Positions 31,798 to 42,513 of a stretch of DNA of 42,513 nt are shown one piece after another. Position 1 is the stretch's first letter. Each line of letters starts with the position of its first letter. The translations under genes and the position numbers were made by a program. The notes beneath the pieces were generated by a model that was given only the letters and a program-made list of their open reading frames with translations, was not told where the DNA came from and made no database searches. Source of the stretch: Penium margaritaceum (taxonomy: Eukaryota > Streptophyta > Zygnematophyceae > Desmidiales > Peniaceae); NCBI GenBank assembly GCA_023375785.1, contig SZWC01016315.1, positions 1 through 42,513 on the forward strand. Direction: 5' to 3'.

Positions 31798-34700
31798 GAA
31801 GGAAAATTGGAAGGAAGAATTCACAGGTCTAGTTATGCTACCCCTAAGAATGATAAAACCTAAGGAAAAAACTCCGAATAATTTGAGACTGTCATCCTTT
31901 TCCATTCAGTATTCTGGATAAGTTTGAATATTCCTACATATCATGAAAATCAAGGTTGGTGGATGCCCAGAATCCTTAGAACAATTCAAAATATATGTCA
32001 CCAAGATTTCCAACGTTTCATCTAGTCCCATGGATCCATCATGTTGAAAGGAGCTTACACTCACACAATTGATATTTGAAATGGTCTATATCAGTTCGTT
32101 TTTCATATTGATTTTGACTTGTCAATTGATAAACATTTATGATCTTTAGATTTGATTCTAGTGTTGTTTTTGTAGCATCGATTCTACCTGATCCTCAGTC
32201 CATGGTTGTGTTTCCCCGCTTTCTGTCATGTATGCAACCTACGCAATTGTGGGTCTGAGACAGCACCATCAGAAATGATTTTGTGATAAATATTTCAACA
32301 TATTATTTTTGTTCACAAGTCATATTTTCCATAGTGAAGTTAGAGGCCGCAGCCAGATGGTGACTTGTGGGATGCCCAAAGGGGCCCACTCACAACCAGT
32401 CCAGACCCTGCCACATAGGGTCAATCTGTTTAGTACAGGCACAAGTGCCCAAAGAAATTTTGGAGGTCTCTCTCTTGGTCCAATTGATTTATTTTTTTCA
32501 GAAGTGCCAATGTCTTTCCAGAGATATTCCACCTCTTTTTTTCACTACTTTATGCTTGGAAAGTCACTGATGTGTGAATTTTCAAACATTGTATGTCCGA
32601 TTTCGGCAGGTATTTTCTACATAGGCACATCTCACACGTCATGAGTACTGGCTAATCTAACATATTTAACAAGTAATCGAGATGTTGGTTGTTTTGTACG
32701 TGGGAGCCCTTTTTTTCTGAGTTCATCCACACTGAAATACAGCGTCCAAAACATGTCAGGGTAGGAATGTTCATCTTTTACTGCATCAGTTATAAATTGC
32801 AAGTTGGAAGATCGTGTTCAGCATGTAACTGATGCCATTTACATCCCACATGGAAATTTCACAATGCGATGAATGTCCCTTGATGGAATTTGGAGTTTTG
32901 GGTTCTATTTCTGCTTCCAGCGCTACTTTAGCTCTGTATGGAAGGAATCTAAGCTCATAAGAAACATTTCCCATGTAGAAGCTGATACGTTTTTACTCTT
33001 GCAAGAACAAAACTTAGATAAAAATGTGCTTTGATGTTGTTTCATGGTCTAAATCAACCTCACATATATATTTTTGGGATTTTCATCCCCTTCCCTGCCA
33101 CTTAGAAGCATGGTACGAGACTTAGAATTGAAGATCAACAACCATAGTGCATTACTAAGAAGTAGCTAATCTCTTCTTCGTGTGAAAAAACACCCTCTGC
33201 AGAGATAAAATCAACTGAGATGAGACCATTTCTTATCGTTTCCACTCCATTGCCATAGTTTTCAATGTTGAAAGGAGAATAGAACACTATGTTTTACCAC
33301 ATTATTTAAGAATGCATGTTATGTTATCTAACTTACCTGAATTGGAAAGACGGGCATGGTATCTTAGTAAAGGAAAAAAATCTGAAGAATTGGCTGAAAG
33401 GAGAAAACATGTGTGACCAAGAATGCTTTTTTTTTAGAATTTTAAATTCCATAACAAACCCTCACAGTTGTTGAGATTTTCAATTCAAGATATGGCTATG
33501 GAAGGGCCTTACATGTCATTAAACTGAAATACAAGAGTTCATACGCTACGTGAAAATGCACATACTTCTAGATTTCTATAGTATTACATCCAGGGGATTC
33601 TAGCCAAGACCGCCAAAATGTGATGTTCCATTCCCGAAGTTTGCCAAAATTCTAAAGCCTTGTAGAAGTAAAGCTAGGCGTTTGATGAACCTGATAGATG
33701 TATTCCTATGGTGCAGTTGACTTCTCAATGGTGCTAGAAATTCAAGGAAACATTTCACCCATCTGAAATGTTCAGACCACTAGAGTCAGAGACTCTCCAA
33801 ATCACTACATTTGCTACTAGGTATGAGGAAGACCAGCCATGAATTATTTTGAAGGTGCGAGCATAAAAATGAATGACTCAACGGTGTGGATCTATTTCTA
33901 GAAAACATGCATGCATTTCACATTTAGAAATTATCTTGGAATATATTTTTTATAACGAAAGAAAGATGATTTTGAGGAAACATTTGTGAATTGTATTTAA
34001 AAAAAATAATTGCAAAAAATTCTAAATCTTGTTTTCAAAAATACCCAATTTCACATTAAAACAAATTTCTCTTTGAGAGATATCATAATTATCCCTAGGT
34101 AATTTCTTTTTACAAACCAATTCTCCTACTTGAATTTCCTGGTGGAGAAATTTGCATGAACATTCATCGAATAATGTTTTTGTTTTTTCTTCGGCTGTGA
34201 TATCCAAGAACAAGATCTAATCATGGAAATTTGGTCAAGGAGCAGCCAAAATGGAAGACAAAGAGAATTTATCAATGTAGTTGTGAGGGCAGATACAAAA
34301 TAGATGATCCTACCAGAACTCTCTAGACCACTCCTACCACAGGGACACCATGCTTGCTTTTTCCACGTGGATATGCACAAAAAGGGATCCTGAAACTCTC
34401 TTCTGGAGAACTTCCTTAGCTTCATTAGACTCAATATAGCAAATCTTTCATAATCTTTGAGGGATTTCACATCTCTGATTCTGTATTTTTTAGGATAATT
34501 TTCTTTTAAAATGCATAAAAATTTTACTGAGAATTCCATCGACCAAAGAATCAAGATGAAAACAAGAAGCTGACCAAAGATCTAATGAACCCATTGGATG
34601 AAGCGTAAGGTAAAGAAGATGCTCAAGGAGGGCTTCATCAAAGCACCCACATCATCGCATTTCCGTAGTGAATTAACTTTGAAAAATATGGTTGTGTTGC

Positions 34701-36235
34701 TTTCCATTTTGCACCAAGAATGTTATGAAGTTATCATTAAAACTCATTAGAATATCCCCCATGAAGAGGAGTTGTTTAATCAAATTCACCCAGAAAAGGA
34801 ACCTCATCATTTTTTGCTACATATTTGGTGTCAATAAATCTGTATTGCTAATAAGGATTTAGAGATGGAAGCATTCCTACTCTGTCACAGAAGCTTTGAG
34901 TCAATTATGAAGTCATTTGATCTCATCAATCTCCCTGACAAGGTTCAAGCTTACAATGAATGCAATGACACATCTTGCGTATGCTCTCACTCAACAGGAG
35001 CACAATGCCCCCAAATTACTTGAAATTTGACACCAGAGGGAACATTGTCTCATATCTTTGGTTCAATTGTATTAAATCAGATTTTGTTCCACATCATTTG
35101 AGGCAGATGGATATTCATTTTCACCCAAAACTAATTGCGCCTGCCCACTGGCCAGCACCAGCCAATGCTCCCAAAAATTGGGTTTTTTTAGGATTTTTAC
35201 AGACTAAGATAGGAAAAAGAAGGAGTATATGCAAGTTTAAGCACTTATTACCAATTTTATTTTATTCATAATTGCAACAAGCGGAGTTTAGGGGACAGTG
35301 ACCAAGACGAGTTTTCTCTCATTTGGAGGCCTTAAGCTAGCCTTAACATCAGCGGATCTGACCATTGAATACTACATGATTGCAATCAAGTTCGTGTGAT
35401 CGATCCAAAATGTTTTTCCATAAGACTGTGAAAAAGGACAGTCCGTCTCATACACAAGAAAGAAGTCTTCAAGCCAAAATCAATGTGCACACTGCATGAA
35501 AAAGTTGATACAAACGGTTTTTCATGTGTTGAAAGCATGGTGTTGACATCATAGATGCAAATTCTAGATCATCCATAATGGCCATTACATCATTCAACAT
35601 CTGCAAAATAAGTCAACTGTCGGCCAGCGAAGGTCTTCGTGGATGGAGATCCTCCAGTACCACATATTCTTCATCATCAAGCATCAATGAACGAGCAACA
35701 AACAAGACAAAAAAAAGACCTCTTGAGCATGCCTTCAGTGAAAAACTAAATTATATTCTCAATATGAATTCTTTCAGGATTTAGGAAGACCCGTGAGTGG
35801 AGAATCTATCAAAACATGGAAATGATGTACAATACAGCAATCAAACGGAAACCTTATGATTTAGTGAACAACAATGATGGAAGCAGTTCGCTAATGAAGT
35901 CACTGTGCCTCCAAGTGAATAACCATGAAGGATGATACTAGATGATTCAACATTCTGGCAAGAGCCAAATTCTCAAATAACTGGCTAAGTTCTCGTGGTG
36001 GAAAACAATTGGAGCCAACACCAATAACATGTCAAAAATGTGCATTGGTTTTTGGCAACACATACCAATAAACCCAACCCTCAGAACTTCTTCACCCGTG
36101 TATGGCATAAACCAAACCTTGGTTAGAAAACTATTTGGGTTTTGTGAAATATTCCCCTACCACATACCATTTTTAGAACACTTCTTAGTATGGCTCACCT
36201 TTTCCCAACAACCACCACTTTCATCATCATGTATA
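31798..36235. other. AT-rich spacer, no gene recognised
   Basis: About 4.4 kb with only short open frames. A plus-strand stretch near 34610-34660 translates as KKMLKEGFIKAPTSS, faintly like a gypsy RT segment, but nothing nearby supports it. Confidence 0.5.
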
Positions 36236-36896
36236 TTCTTTCAAAATTGCAAATGATCCTGATTCTAGGAATTATGGATATAGAGGGCCAAAAAGTGACC
36301 ACATTGGGTTGCTTGATAGAAATCATCACACATAGCAGATTCACAGCGGATGTCTTCCTGCTTCTGCAGCACTTTACAGAACTGGATTCAGAGTCCTTTT
36401 GAAGGAGATGTGGATTTTCAAGGTTTGGTGGCAGTGGGTCCGGTTCAAGTGACAGCTCCTGCACTACCAGCACCAATGACAGCCAGAATACTTCCCAGGG
36501 AGGCTTGGAGCGGCTTAAAGGTAGAAAGAGAGCAGAAGGGCCTTCTCGGAGATCAAAGGAATGTCCCCACCAAGAGTATTGGTTGTTCACATGGCAGGGA
36601 TGGTAATTCTTTTGTGTGAGAGTGTGACTACCATTTATCCCGCTAAGCAAAGAATGTGCTATGAGGTGAACTTTGACAGAGTGGTTCTTCCAGCTCCATG
36701 TGCCAAATGAGGAGTACTTATGCTTATGAGAAAGCTGTACTAAGGTAGCTTCTCATCCATGAGTCAAACTAGCCATTTGTGCTGTCTACACAACTTTGTA
36801 CGATTCTGAAAACTTTACTCTCACATACACTTTGTGCTGCCTAACGGCTTTTGGTGAGCTTGATCACCTCCTTGACGGCTGCCTAAGATTCAATCA
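36236..36896 (+). repeat. 5' LTR of Copia D
   Basis: It aligns with 40539-41222. The start is estimated from the offset to GGATATAG in the 3' copy. The end is CCTAAGATTCAATCA, one base before the primer-binding site. Confidence 0.8.
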
Positions 36897-36904
36897 CTGG
36901 TATT

Positions 36905-37225
36905 AGGACAAGGGGTTTCTGAAGTTTGGCGAGGTGGAGGTAGATGGTGGCAAGGGCGTTGTCTCACTTCTCGTGGTGGGTCAGGCCTCACTTGTAAAGA
37001 GGGAGGATTCAACAGCGTGAGCCTCACTCACATGGCTCCAGAGTCCCTTCTTTATGTTGTTGCTCCAGTTGAGGATGTTCTTGCCTTTGAACTTGGCTAT
37101 GTTGACGCCAGCCACCACAAAAACGGATGTTGCCATGTTAACTGCAACGTTGGCCCAAGAACTACCTCTCTCCCACACCATTGTGCAAAGGGATGAGTTA
37201 AGGATGTTCTAGCACTGATACCCTA
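36905..37225 (-). pseudogene. Inverted gag N-terminal segment inside Copia D
   Basis: On the minus strand it encodes NMATSVFVVAGVNIAKFKGK and NWSNNIKKGLW, the family gag N-terminus. At its upstream end (about 37225-37200) is the PBS-like GGGTATCAGTGCTAG. It therefore runs opposite to the rest of the element, as if the PBS-gag segment had been inverted or a second element's 5' part inserted. Confidence 0.78.
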
Positions 37226-37708
37226 CTATGGTTAGTTGAGTGTGAATAATACACTTGACTTTGAGTGTACAAGCCCAAATGGCTTCATCCAAAGTCACAG
37301 ACCGACTGCATTCTCGAATTTGGACTTTGCCAACTCAGAGGGCAAAATGGGCGACTTGTGACACCGGCCTTGCCGATGTCAGAAATCACCCTATTGCAAG
37401 TTTTGGAGCTTTCAAGTGCAAATTACCAAACTTTTGCATCTGGAAGGGTGCATTCTTGAACTCTGAGCAAACTCCCTAGTTGAATTGGGGGTTTGGGTTT
37501 CATTTTGTTACTTGCCCCAGCCTCTTCTAGGCCCCGCGGCAGCGGGGCTTGGCAGATCCCCTTTCTTTGATCACAGCATGCGCCGCATCTTGCAAACCCC
37601 CCCAAACCCTTGAAAACCCCCTAGCTATAATTGGGGGGTCTGGGTTCTATTATTTTCTTTGCCTGGCCACCTGCCGGGCCCCGCCGTAGCGGGGCCCGGC
37701 AGGTGGCC
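37226..37708. other. Unidentified insertion in Copia D gag, with G-rich repeats and hairpins
   Basis: The sequence does not match elements A-C. It contains two related modules (about 37481-37555 and 37629-37708). Each has TTGGGGG, then a T-rich stretch, then a GC-rich inverted repeat around GGCCCCGC...GCGGGGC. Gag resumes immediately after it. Confidence 0.6.
37665..37708. repeat. Perfect GC-rich hairpin, 20-bp arms, 4-nt loop
   Basis: GGCCACCTGCCGGGCCCCGC (37665-37684) is followed by CGTA and its exact reverse complement (37689-37708). A shorter relative lies near 37530-37550. Confidence 0.95.
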
Positions 37709-38400
37709 GATGACGCGGAGGACATCTTGCTGTTTGAGGAGGAGTGTCACAAGGAGGGAAAAGGAGGAAGCCGACTGGACATAGCCCTCATCACCAACAT
37801 GAGCCACAGGGGCGGAGCAGCATCAACAAATAGTGATGGACGTGGAGGGAAGAAGAAGGGCAAGTGTTACTATTGTAAGAAGCTAGGCCATTGGACGCAC
37901 AATTGCTGGAAGAAGAAGGCAGACCTTGCACCTGGGGTGGGAGTGGGAAAACAGTCCAACGCCTCTGTCAATACTGGTGGTTGGGAGAGTGGATTAATGA
38001 GCACCATCCGGAGCCTGCACATCTCCGCCAACATTACCTTGTTCTGGATCATTGAATCGTAGCCACTTGGCACATGACCTATTGCTGGTATTGGATTACG
38101 TTTTACAACAAAATTGAATCTTACGAGTGTACGTGGGTGACAATCATGTGCAAATGGCGGTGGGCAAGGGTGAGATTGTCTTCTATGCTTCTGTCCAAGG
38201 GGAGCATGTGGAACTTTGTGTGATTGGGGTGCTCCATGTTCCGGGGCTGGAAGCTGGCCTCCTTTCTGTTTCCTCTCTCATCTCCCAAGACCTGCAGGTC
38301 TGCTTTGAGAATGGTGGTTGCAACATCTCAGTATGTGCGGGCCAGGTGCTTGCAAAGGCGGACAATGATGATAGCCTCTACCATGTTTTCGTGGCATCAG
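37709..38400 (+). pseudogene. Copia D gag C-terminus and protease
   Basis: Gag resumes with DAEDILLFEEECHKEGKGGS and has an intact zinc knuckle, CYYCKKLGHWTHNC (CX2CX4HX4C). A TAG stop lies near 38060 in the ASN-rich join to protease. Protease fragments VYVGDNHVQMAVGKGEIVF and GVLHVPGLEAGLLSVSSL follow. The active-site Asp region near 38040 is decayed (FWIIES). Confidence 0.82.
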
Positions 38401-38439
38401 AGAATGGAGCTGCCTCAGCAGTGGTTGCAATAGTGGGAG

Positions 38440-39700
38440 ACAAGGTCATCGGCCTAAAGCATCGTCGGCTTGGACACCTCGGCTTTAGTGCAATCATCTC
38501 CATGCAGCCAATGGCGTAAGGCCTACAGCTAAAGGAGGTGAAGCAGCCCAAAGCGTCGGCCTGCAAGAGCTGCATCGAAGGGAAGCAAGCCCGCTCTTCA
38601 TTCTACGAGGAGGGCAAGGCGGCAGATGAGCTTCTCTCTCTTGTGCAATCTGACGTGTGTGGTCCCATGCCATCACAGTCCTTGTCTAGAAATATTGAAT
38701 TTATCACATTTATTAATGAAAAGTCACAAAAGACGTAGGTGTTCTTTCTAGCTGGGAAGGATGAGTGGTTGGTTGGTACATAGAATAAGATTGGCTGGCG
38801 TCTGAAGGTGCTTTGCACTGATGGCAGAGACGAGTACCTCTCCAACAAATTTTGTGACCTCCTTAAGAACCGCGGGATCCAACACAAGGTCACATCACCC
38901 GCAACACCGTAGCTGAATGGTGAGGCTGAGCATGCCAACCTAGCATGTATGGAGCGTGTCTGCAGCATGCTCAAGGATGCCAAGCTCTTGCCAACATTCT
39001 GGGCCAAGGCACTCAACACTGCCGTGTACGTGAAAAGCAAGATCTTTACACGTGACGTGCTGCTGATGACGCTGGGGGAGGCGTGGACGGGTCGCAAGCC
39101 AACTGTCATGCACCTACAGGGGAACTGCCTCTAACCGCAACAAGCTTGATTCAAAGGGTGTGAAGGCTGCCATCCATGCCTACGACACCATGGGATACTG
39201 GCTGTAGAACCTTGCTATACACAAGATTGTCCATAGCCGTCACGTAGTATTCAAAAAGGACGTGAAGGGTTGGACATGGAGCCCTATGGAAGCAGTCACG
39301 GTTACACCGGCTCTTGAGACAGTGGGAGCGGAAGAGCCTGTAGCTGAAGAGGAGCTAGCGGAAGGTAGTGATGAGGGCGCAGTAGAAGGAGCTGAGGAGA
39401 TGAAGCAGCCGACAACCAAAGAAGACAAGGAGGAGCAGCCGAGAAAGCAAAAACAGCTGCCACGGAGGTCTGCATGCCTCAACCAAGGTACAGATGGTCC
39501 TGTGGAGCCACTATGGCGACCCAAGTGCCTCCCAAGAAAACAAAGGCCGCTGGAGGAGCTGCTGAACTTGTGCACCGCTAATATTCACAGGAGTTTTCTG
39601 ACCTCGACCTCCTCTTCCTCGGCATTGCCGATGACCCAACGACATTCAGCAAAGACATGCACATTAACAATGTAGCACATTGGCGTGTCACAGAAGATGA
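38440..39700 (+). pseudogene. Copia D integrase and connector
   Basis: The zinc region has KHRRLGHLGF and ASACKSCIEGKQARSSF. The core contains SDVCGPM (first Asp), CTDGRDEYLSNKF (second Asp) and LNGEAEHANLACMERV (Glu), so the DDE set is visible, but TAG stops interrupt it (38736, near 38780 and 38910). The C-terminal part GWTWSPMEAVTVTPAL and an acidic Glu/Lys-rich connector follow to about 39700. Confidence 0.85.
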
Positions 39701-40510
39701 GGAGTACATGGAACTCATGATGAACAACATCTGGACTCTCAAGGAAGCTCCATGTGGCACCCAGATGATCGGTTGCAGGTGGATCTTCCGGTGCAAGCGC
39801 GGTGTTGATGGTAAGGTGCTCAGGTACTAACCACATCTGGTTGCAAAGGGGTACACTCAGACTGGGGGTGTGGATTACAACAAGATGTTTTCACCTGTCG
39901 TAAAGTTTCCCTCCATCCGTGCAATCCTTGCTCTTGCTGCTGCCATGGATTGGGAGGTGCACTGGATGGATGTGACGTGTATACTTCTCAATGGTGACCT
40001 TGAAGAGGATGTGTACATGGAGCAGGCGAGTTGTACATGGTGGAAGGGCAGGAGGATCATATGTGCAAGCTTGTCAAGGCACTCTACGGCTTGAACCAAG
40101 CACCACGTGCATGGTACCACAATATTGATGAGCAGCTGGATAGCCTTGGTTTTGTGCACAGCAAGGCAGATCATGTAGTCTATGGGCACACATAGGACGC
40201 AAGCCAGGTCATCATGATGCTCTATGTTGATGACTTACTTGTTGCCTCTGACTCAATGTCTCTCCTCGAAGATTCTAAACAGTCCTTTGCAGCCAGGTTT
40301 GACCTGAAGGACATGCAAGAGCTGAGCTACTACCTGGTTCTCTACGTGAACCGTGATTGGCAGCAGCAGAACTTGGAAAATTTGTAGAACAATAATGTGA
40401 AGGGTCCACAATATTGTTTTCGAGCTCGTGACAAAGTAGGTGGTCCACATCATATTCTGCCTCTCAAGAATGATTCTGGCAGATTTCCCGACCAAGCTTT
40501 TGGCAGCACA
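39700..40510 (+). pseudogene. Copia D reverse transcriptase with RNase H deleted
   Basis: RT has [20 protein letters not shown], a frameshift near 40030, then [13 protein letters not shown] and an intact YVDD (MLYVDDLLVASDS). After DMQELSYYLVLYVNRD (near 40350) the sequence jumps to the RNase H C-terminal tail and polypurine region at about 40430-40535. About 700 bp present in element B are missing. Confidence 0.85.
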
Positions 40511-40538
40511 TCGCTTTCAGCAGCTGAGGGCATAGAGT

Positions 40539-41222
40539 TGGCTTGTGTGATTTTTACTCTCGCAAAGTGATAGAATGATGGATATAGGGTGCCAAAACGT
40601 GACCGCAGTGGGTTGGTTGATAAAAATCATCAGGTATGCCAGATGCATAGAGGATGTCTTCCTGGTTGTGTAGCACTTTACAGAACTCAATTCGGAGTCC
40701 GTTTGAGGGAGATATAGATTTTCAAGGTTTGGCGTCGGTGGGTCTGATTCAAGTGACGACTCCTGCACTACCAGCACCAATGACGGCCAGAATTAATGGC
40801 CAGGGAGGCTTGCATTGGCATTAAAGGTAGAAAGGTATTAGGAGGTATTTGAATGAGCTTCATGGAAGGTCAGTACCAAGATTGTTGGCTGTGCACATGG
40901 CAGGGATGGTAATTCTCTTTTGTGAGAGTGTGACTACCCCTCATCCTGCTTGGCTAGGAGTGTGCTCGGAGGTAAACTTTGAAAGAGTGGTTCTTCCATC
41001 TCCATGAATTACATAAGGCGCACTTAGGCTTTTTGGAGATCTGTGATAATTTGACTTCTCATCTTTGATTCAAACGAGCCATTCGCCCTCTCTACACGTC
41101 TTTGCACACTTCCGTATTTTTGTCTCTGCAACCTGCAACTTGTCTCTCACATGCAATTTGTCCTGCCTAGCAACACTTGATGAGCCTGATCACCTCCCTG
41201 AGGGCTACCTAAGATTAGATCA
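40539..41222 (+). repeat. 3' LTR of Copia D (684 bp)
   Basis: It starts TGGCTTGTGTGATTTTTAC and ends AAGATTAGATCA, with TG...CA ends. It aligns with 36236-36896. Confidence 0.85.
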
Positions 41223-42513
41223 GGGAATCCATGAGAACTTATGGCAGTTTATTAAAAGTTTCAACAGCCTTGTATCATCACACTTACGTGATACTCAACA
41301 AACAAATCAGAAGATCTTATAGCCTTGACAAATTCTGTGCAAGCCACTTGGAACTGAGAAGACATTCAAGCTACAAAGTAACAATCCTGCCTAAAATGCA
41401 ACAATATCCAGATTATGGAAATTAACCCATAAGAAATACACAATTACCACTGTGCACATGCAAGTGTCTGCACCCAAGAAGATACTACAAGTAAAAAAAA
41501 GAATGTGGTAAATTTCTCTGAAGATACCCTTAAAAATTTCAAGTTTAACCAGAAATGTGCTTGAAATTTTGATGATTTTTATTGATATGGTTTTCCAACT
41601 AATACTAAAAATGACTGTCAAAAAATTTTGAAGAGCTTGTAGGAAATCATGGCACATTTGGTGCTGAAGAAAAACAAAAATCTGGTCCATACACCGTCTC
41701 CATACATGGTACAGTTTCTATGGGTTGGAAGAAGCATTCGATAAAAAAAAAAGAAAAAGAGTTCATCCCCCTGAATCTCCAACCTCTCTCCCCCTGATGA
41801 AACCCAAATGTATTGGATCACTGTATTTGATGGCATACACCGGGGAAGTCAAAGAAAGTTTATGAATGAATCTCTTGAGAGATTTCTCTAGGAAACTGGA
41901 CGTTAAACATCCCCAATTTGAAGTTCAGGTGGGGGGGAGGGGGTTGTGAACATGCTTTTGGTCATGTGTTGATACTGCTAAAATTGGGGACGTTGAATCA
42001 GTTTTAAAATGAAAATAAAATAAATGATTCCATCAAATCAAAGAACTGGAGAAGAGTTTTCATTGATAGATATAACCCGGCCACGAGTATTTGCTCCCGT
42101 CAATGTGGTCTCCTTGAAGGAAGATTTTGAGTTAGGGATGTGTTTCTATTATTCACCAGTGAAATATTTTCTTGTGATTCCTATTGTTCAAAAAAGTAAC
42201 TCTTCAATTAATTCACCCCTTTTAGTTTGCGAGGGGGTGGGGTCCAATCGGATGGGTGATCCAATCGGAGCGAGGATCTTGATTGAACTCCCCCTCCCCT
42301 TTCCCCCCTCCCCCCCTCTCCTCCCATCGATGCCAAAAGTGAACTGGGTCAGTGTATTCCATAGTGTATAGTAGTGGAATTAATTAGAATACGTGGATGT
42401 CTTCTTTTTTAAGAAGAACATTGAAGATACATCCTCACGGGTCTTCCTTGTACCGAATACTCAATCTAGTGCACTCTCGTACCAAACTCCCAGAGGGGGG
42501 CAGGGGGGGGGGG
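41223..42513. other. Spacer, nothing recognised; ends in a G run
   Basis: AT-rich DNA without a recognisable gene. C-rich and G-rich runs occur near 41931-41943, 42292-42325 and at the end. The last bases are a G homopolymer. Confidence 0.55.

Larger units (their letters stand above)
36236..41222 (+). mobile_element. Ty1/copia LTR retrotransposon D, rearranged
   Basis: The plus-strand element has 5' LTR about 36236-36896 and 3' LTR 40539-41222. PBS is TGGTATTAGGAC at 36898-36909. A gag N-terminal segment at about 36905-37225 is in the opposite orientation, followed by foreign sequence (37226-37708), then gag C-terminus, protease, integrase and RT in plus orientation. RNase H is nearly all deleted. 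It is the same family as A-C but opposite in strand. Confidence 0.85.

Noticed and set aside
31267..31905. Ser/Leu- and Arg/Glu-rich frames over the GA repeat
   Set aside because: They consist of microsatellite and unknown bases.
32309..32644. 111-aa plus-strand open frame
   Set aside because: No recognisable domain, an overlapping antisense frame and AT-rich non-coding context.
34560..34680. Possible gypsy RT fragment (KKMLKEGFIKAPTSS)
   Set aside because: Only one short match and no neighbouring RT motifs.
37480..37720. Helitron 3' end (GC hairpin)
   Set aside because: The hairpin is not followed by CTRR, and no matching 5' TC end or helicase was found.

Overview
The window is a stretch of plant-type nuclear DNA, most likely from a streptophyte (a land plant or a charophyte-type green alga). 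Three things point there: GT-AG introns, LTR retrotransposons with primer-binding sites of the initiator tRNA-Met type (TGGTATCAGAGC), and a gene combining hevein-type chitin-binding domains with a PR-1/CAP domain. I cannot name the species. No bacterial-style operon, rRNA gene, intact tRNA gene or CRISPR array is visible. Most of the sequence is decayed mobile DNA and AT-rich spacer.

One host gene can be reconstructed with confidence: a six-exon minus-strand gene at 12611..8209. Every splice junction keeps frame, and the spliced CDS is 822 bp (273 aa plus stop). It encodes a signal peptide, two 8-cysteine hevein domains, a Gly/Ser/Thr-Pro linker and a complete CAP (PR-1) domain. Both hevein domains are split by phase-2 introns at the same residue. 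Its introns carry two hAT-type miniature elements with 8-bp target duplications, a Harbinger-like MITE with a TGA duplication, a 27-bp minisatellite built from the intron 4 splice-acceptor tract, and a TTC microsatellite.

Layout: 1-1429 spacer; 1430-6945 Copia element A (minus, broken, with a 465-bp hAT-type insertion in gag); 6946-8208 spacer with a purine-rich low-complexity block; 8209-12611 hevein-CAP gene; 12612-13619 upstream spacer; 13620-19095 Copia element B (minus, best preserved); 19096-24107 Ty3/gypsy remnant (minus) containing a tandem TRIM-like array at 22891-23782; 24108-26253 spacer with a decayed solo LTR; 26254-31315 Copia element C (minus, integrase core deleted); 31316-31800 GA microsatellite around an assembly gap; 31801-36235 AT-rich spacer; 36236-41222 Copia element D (plus, with an inverted gag segment and a hairpin-bearing insertion); 41223-42513 spacer ending in a G run.

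Elements A-D are one Copia family, with similar LTRs of about 660-684 bp (A's 3' LTR is shorter) and alignable proteins, but with lesions in every copy. The hevein-CAP gene is the functional centre. I infer a secreted protein that could bind chitin through its hevein modules and carry a CAP domain to that surface.
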